Below the pieces are notes generated by a model, which was not told the origin of the DNA, did no database searches, and saw nothing but the letters and a program-made list of their open reading frames with translations. The translations under genes and the position numbers were made by a program. Below, in pieces: positions 61,800-64,000 of a stretch of DNA of 64,000 bases (positions within the stretch are counted from its first letter, which is position 1; each line of letters opens with the position of its first letter). Origin of the DNA: Paenibacillus sp. (lineage in GTDB: Bacteria > Bacillota > Bacilli > Paenibacillales > Paenibacillaceae); NCBI GenBank assembly GCA_023512345.1, contig JAILZT010000002.1, positions 248,001 through 312,000 on the forward strand, given 5' to 3'.

Positions 61800-61804
61800 C
61801 TATT

Positions 61805-62359
61805 TTATAGCGATCCACCCATAAATCTTCCCATAAGAATGGTGTTATAGTAATTCCCGTCCGAGAGAATCTTGTCTTTTTTTAAGAGTCCCTCTACCTC
61901 AAAACCAAGATTTTTATAGAGTTTAATGGCCTTTTCATTTGCCTCTAACACAGCTAAAGTAATTTTCTTAATTCCACTCGAGTCCGCCCAACCCATCGAT
62001 TCTCGCAAAAGATTTTTCCCTATACCGTATCCCCAAAAATCCTGTAATACACAAACTCCAAATTCTACTTTATGAGACAATCTATTCAAATGACTTCCTT
62101 CGCATCTTGAAAAACCGACGATCCGCTCCCCCACGGTTGCCACTAAAAATAAGTTCCTCGTTTGTTCCGTATCTGCTCTGATCATCTGTTCAAAGCCGGG
62201 GACATCTATGAAGCCCTCACCTTGTTCCCTGTCTAAATATTCTGTTTCTCCGTCGATATGTAATCTTAATTCAGACAGAGCTGTGGCATCGGCTTCGATT
62301 GCAGATCTGATTGTATAGTTCAGTCCATTCACATTGAACTCTTGTTTGATGATAATCAT
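61805..62359 (-). CDS. GNAT-family N-acetyltransferase
   Basis: The 184-residue protein has the GNAT fold: RSAIEADATALSELR at the N-terminus, the acetyl-CoA loop in place of Q/RxxGxG/A as FWGYGIGKNLLRESMGWA, then ITLAVLEANEKAIKLYKNLGFEVEG. The acceptor could be a small amine, an amino acid or a protein N-terminus. GGATGGAG precedes the ATG. Upstream on the same strand lies the MBL-fold gene, 38 bp away. Confidence 0.88.
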   Translation of the reverse strand: MIIIKQEFNVNGLNYTIRSAIEADATALSELRLHIDGETEYLDREQGEGFIDVPGFEQMIRADTEQTRNLFLVATVGERIVGFSRCEGSHLNRLSHKVEFGVCVLQDFWGYGIGKNLLRESMGWADSSGIKKITLAVLEANEKAIKLYKNLGFEVEGLLKKDKILSDGNYYNTILMGRFMGGSL

Positions 62360-62397
62360 GAATTACTCCATCCTTACCGTAATTGAGTCTAGGCGGT

Positions 62398-63252
62398 TCA
62401 TTTTGTCCCAGCCATAAAATACTCAAGCCCCTGAAGCAAATCCTCAGGCAGCTCCTCTACCTTCAGATAGGCCTTCATTTCCAGCACTACCCGTTCGCGG
62501 TCTTGCCCAAAAACATCAACTACCCGCGCCAACCGTTCCCAAGAGGATAAATCCTTGCGAAATTCCTCCTCATTCATAGGTGTTCCATGGGATTCCACAT
62601 ACCAATCGGCCTTATAGCTATACGCCAATCCAAGCAGCCGCAAGAATCCGGTACTGCTATATTTCTGCGGCCCTCCGTATACAGACGGTCCCAGAGCATC
62701 TCCAAGAAATAAGACTCGATCTTCGTTAACGTATAAAAAGCATGAATCTTCCGCATGATCTCCACCTACATGAACCAACTCACAAGTGATTCCACCGAGA
62801 TCAAGGGTGATTCTCTCTTTGAAGATAATATCAGGTTCCACCAGAGCGAGAGTCCGATCCTCCCCGTATTCCTTACGAATATCATTTGCGCTTCTATGAC
62901 TAAGGGTCCCTTCATTCACAAGCTGGTCCAAAGTATCATCAGACCAGTCCAAATGCACTAAGGTGGCAAGAGATTTGGCGGTCTCTTCATGGGCTACTGC
63001 CGGTATATTCCAAGCTGACATCCCGAAGGTATGATCCCAGTGCCAATGGGTTAGAGCCAGAAGTTCAGGTTGCTTATATCCCCTTCTGGACAATTCCTCT
63101 CGGAACAACTCCGCGTGTGCCGGTGAATTACCGGCATCCATCAGAAGGGTTCGTCTATCACCTGTTATCGCTGCCAAAATAGGGCGATCCGTGTCATGCT
63201 CTGCATGCATAATGATTACATGCTTGCTCAATTGCTGAAACTTATGCTCCAT
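62398..63252 (-). CDS. MBL-fold metallo-hydrolase
   Basis: The 284-residue metallo-beta-lactamase-fold protein has the HxHxDH metal motif in LTHWHWDHTFGM, a His in HVGGDHAEDS and an Asp in LFLGDALGPS. This is enough for a two-metal site. It resembles thiolesterase or glyoxalase II-like hydrolases more than true beta-lactamases. GAAGGAGAG precedes the ATG. The GNAT gene follows 38 bp downstream, probably on the same transcript. Confidence 0.88.
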   Translation of the reverse strand: MEHKFQQLSKHVIIMHAEHDTDRPILAAITGDRRTLLMDAGNSPAHAELFREELSRRGYKQPELLALTHWHWDHTFGMSAWNIPAVAHEETAKSLATLVHLDWSDDTLDQLVNEGTLSHRSANDIRKEYGEDRTLALVEPDIIFKERITLDLGGITCELVHVGGDHAEDSCFLYVNEDRVLFLGDALGPSVYGGPQKYSSTGFLRLLGLAYSYKADWYVESHGTPMNEEEFRKDLSSWERLARVVDVFGQDRERVVLEMKAYLKVEELPEDLLQGLEYFMAGTK

Positions 63253-63408
63253 AGTTAGCTCTCCTTCAACCGAGGGTGATGTAGCTGATTTTCATTCATG
63301 TTGTATGAATTCGAGATGTAAATCCATACTCCCTGTTTTCCCAACCGTGTTTTTCGTTTAATAAGGAATAGCTAAGGCTAAAGTCGCATGCAAAAAGGAG
63401 GCGGGGGT

Positions 63409-64000
63409 ATGATTAGGATCGGTCTGACAGGGTTCGGTGACCACGATGAGCTGTACGGTAAAATAAAACCAGCCCTTCGCCTGCCCACCTACAGCGGCCA
63501 TTTCTCCATTGTAGAAATCGACAGCTCTTTTTATGCGGTGCAGCCCGTTAAAAATTATACCAAATGGGTCGAACAGACTCCGGACGGCTTCAGCTTTATT
63601 GTTAAGGCCTATCAGGGAATGACAGGACATCTGCGGGGCAAAAAAAACTATTATGATACCAAAGAAGAAATGTTCCAAGCCTTTCATCATTCCATTGGGC
63701 CGGTGATTAGCAGCGGGAAGATGGCAATGACTTTATTCCAGTTCCCACCGTGGTTTGATTGCACCCGGGATAACATTGAAATTTTGCAGGAGACCAAAGA
63801 ACTGATGCTGGATGTTCCTTGCGCACTTGAATTCCGAAATAGCAGCTGGTACAGCCCCGAATTTCACGATAAGACACTTCAACTTATGGAACGGGAAGGC
63901 TGGATACATACTGTTGTTGATGAACCTCAGGCGGGTACAGGCTCAGTGCCCATAGTCTCTGTTGCGACTTCTTCGGAGATGACCTTGGTCCGTATGCATG
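63409..64000 (+). CDS. DUF72 (YecE-like) protein, 5' part (runs off the window)
   Basis: The first 197 residues are open to the right edge. MIRIGLTGFGDHDELYG, FSIVEIDSSFYAVQPVKNYTKWV, FSFIVKAYQGMTGH and LMLDVPCALEFRNSSWY are the conserved blocks of the DUF72/YecE TIM-barrel family, whose function is unknown. AAGGAGG stands before the ATG at 63409. The C-terminus, about 80-100 residues in the family, lies outside. Confidence 0.9.
   Translation, partial: MIRIGLTGFGDHDELYGKIKPALRLPTYSGHFSIVEIDSSFYAVQPVKNYTKWVEQTPDGFSFIVKAYQGMTGHLRGKKNYYDTKEEMFQAFHHSIGPVISSGKMAMTLFQFPPWFDCTRDNIEILQETKELMLDVPCALEFRNSSWYSPEFHDKTLQLMEREGWIHTVVDEPQAGTGSVPIVSVATSSEMTLVRMH

Overview
The window looks like chromosomal DNA of a low-to-mid GC, spore-forming, motile Gram-positive of the Bacillales, most probably a Paenibacillus. 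The reasons are strong AGGAGG-type ribosome sites, a Spo0E-like phosphatase gene, lipoteichoic acid synthase, a menaquinone-type prenyltransferase, PerR and Fur-box signals, chemoreceptors, and intergenic palindromic repeats. The genus is an inference from gene families. I found no rRNA, tRNA, IS element, prophage or CRISPR array.

Region 1 (1-14.4 kb) holds housekeeping and stress genes: the 5' part of a DEAD-box helicase, a phasin-like/UbiB pair, ThuA and HemD-like proteins, a chemoreceptor with a sigma-D-like promoter, PerR, a 5TM diguanylate cyclase, a FAD-Rieske oxidoreductase, an SDR, an IsdG-type haem monooxygenase and an MMPL transporter. It ends in a 620-bp gene-free stretch with a compound palindrome and a 51-bp tandem repeat.

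Region 2 (14.4-28.7 kb) holds a MarR-controlled heterodimeric ABC exporter, a TPR-type XRE regulator beside a Spo0E-like gene with a 0A-box match, a LysR/cidAB module, a Gfo/Idh oxidoreductase, a nuclease-helicase fusion and an LTA synthase.

Region 3 (28.7-46.2 kb) is rich in signalling: a second chemoreceptor and three GGDEF-EAL proteins with different sensors (MHYT, CHASE4, CHASE). A perfect Fur box lies between a MenA-like gene and the CHASE4 gene. An acetate-type transporter, a DsrE plus class V aminotransferase pair, an aldo/keto reductase, a TVP38 protein and an esterase follow.

Region 4 (46.2-59.6 kb) is a reductive pyrimidine catabolism locus. PreT and PreA reduce uracil/thymine, dihydropyrimidinase opens the ring, a class III aminotransferase and an MmsA-type dehydrogenase handle the beta-amino acid and semialdehyde, and an NMT1/ThiY-type ABC importer probably brings in the substrate. 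A divergent PucR-family regulator faces preT across a strongly palindromic 291-bp region. The carbamoyl-beta-alanine hydrolase step is not encoded in the window. Two copies of a ~135-bp palindromic repeat sit inside this locus and a diverged third copy lies at 41.1 kb.

Region 5 (59.9-64 kb) holds a 7TM-PAS-GGDEF cyclase with an intact inhibitory site, a VOC-domain gene remnant, a GNAT acetyltransferase, an MBL-fold hydrolase and the start of a DUF72 gene that runs off the edge.
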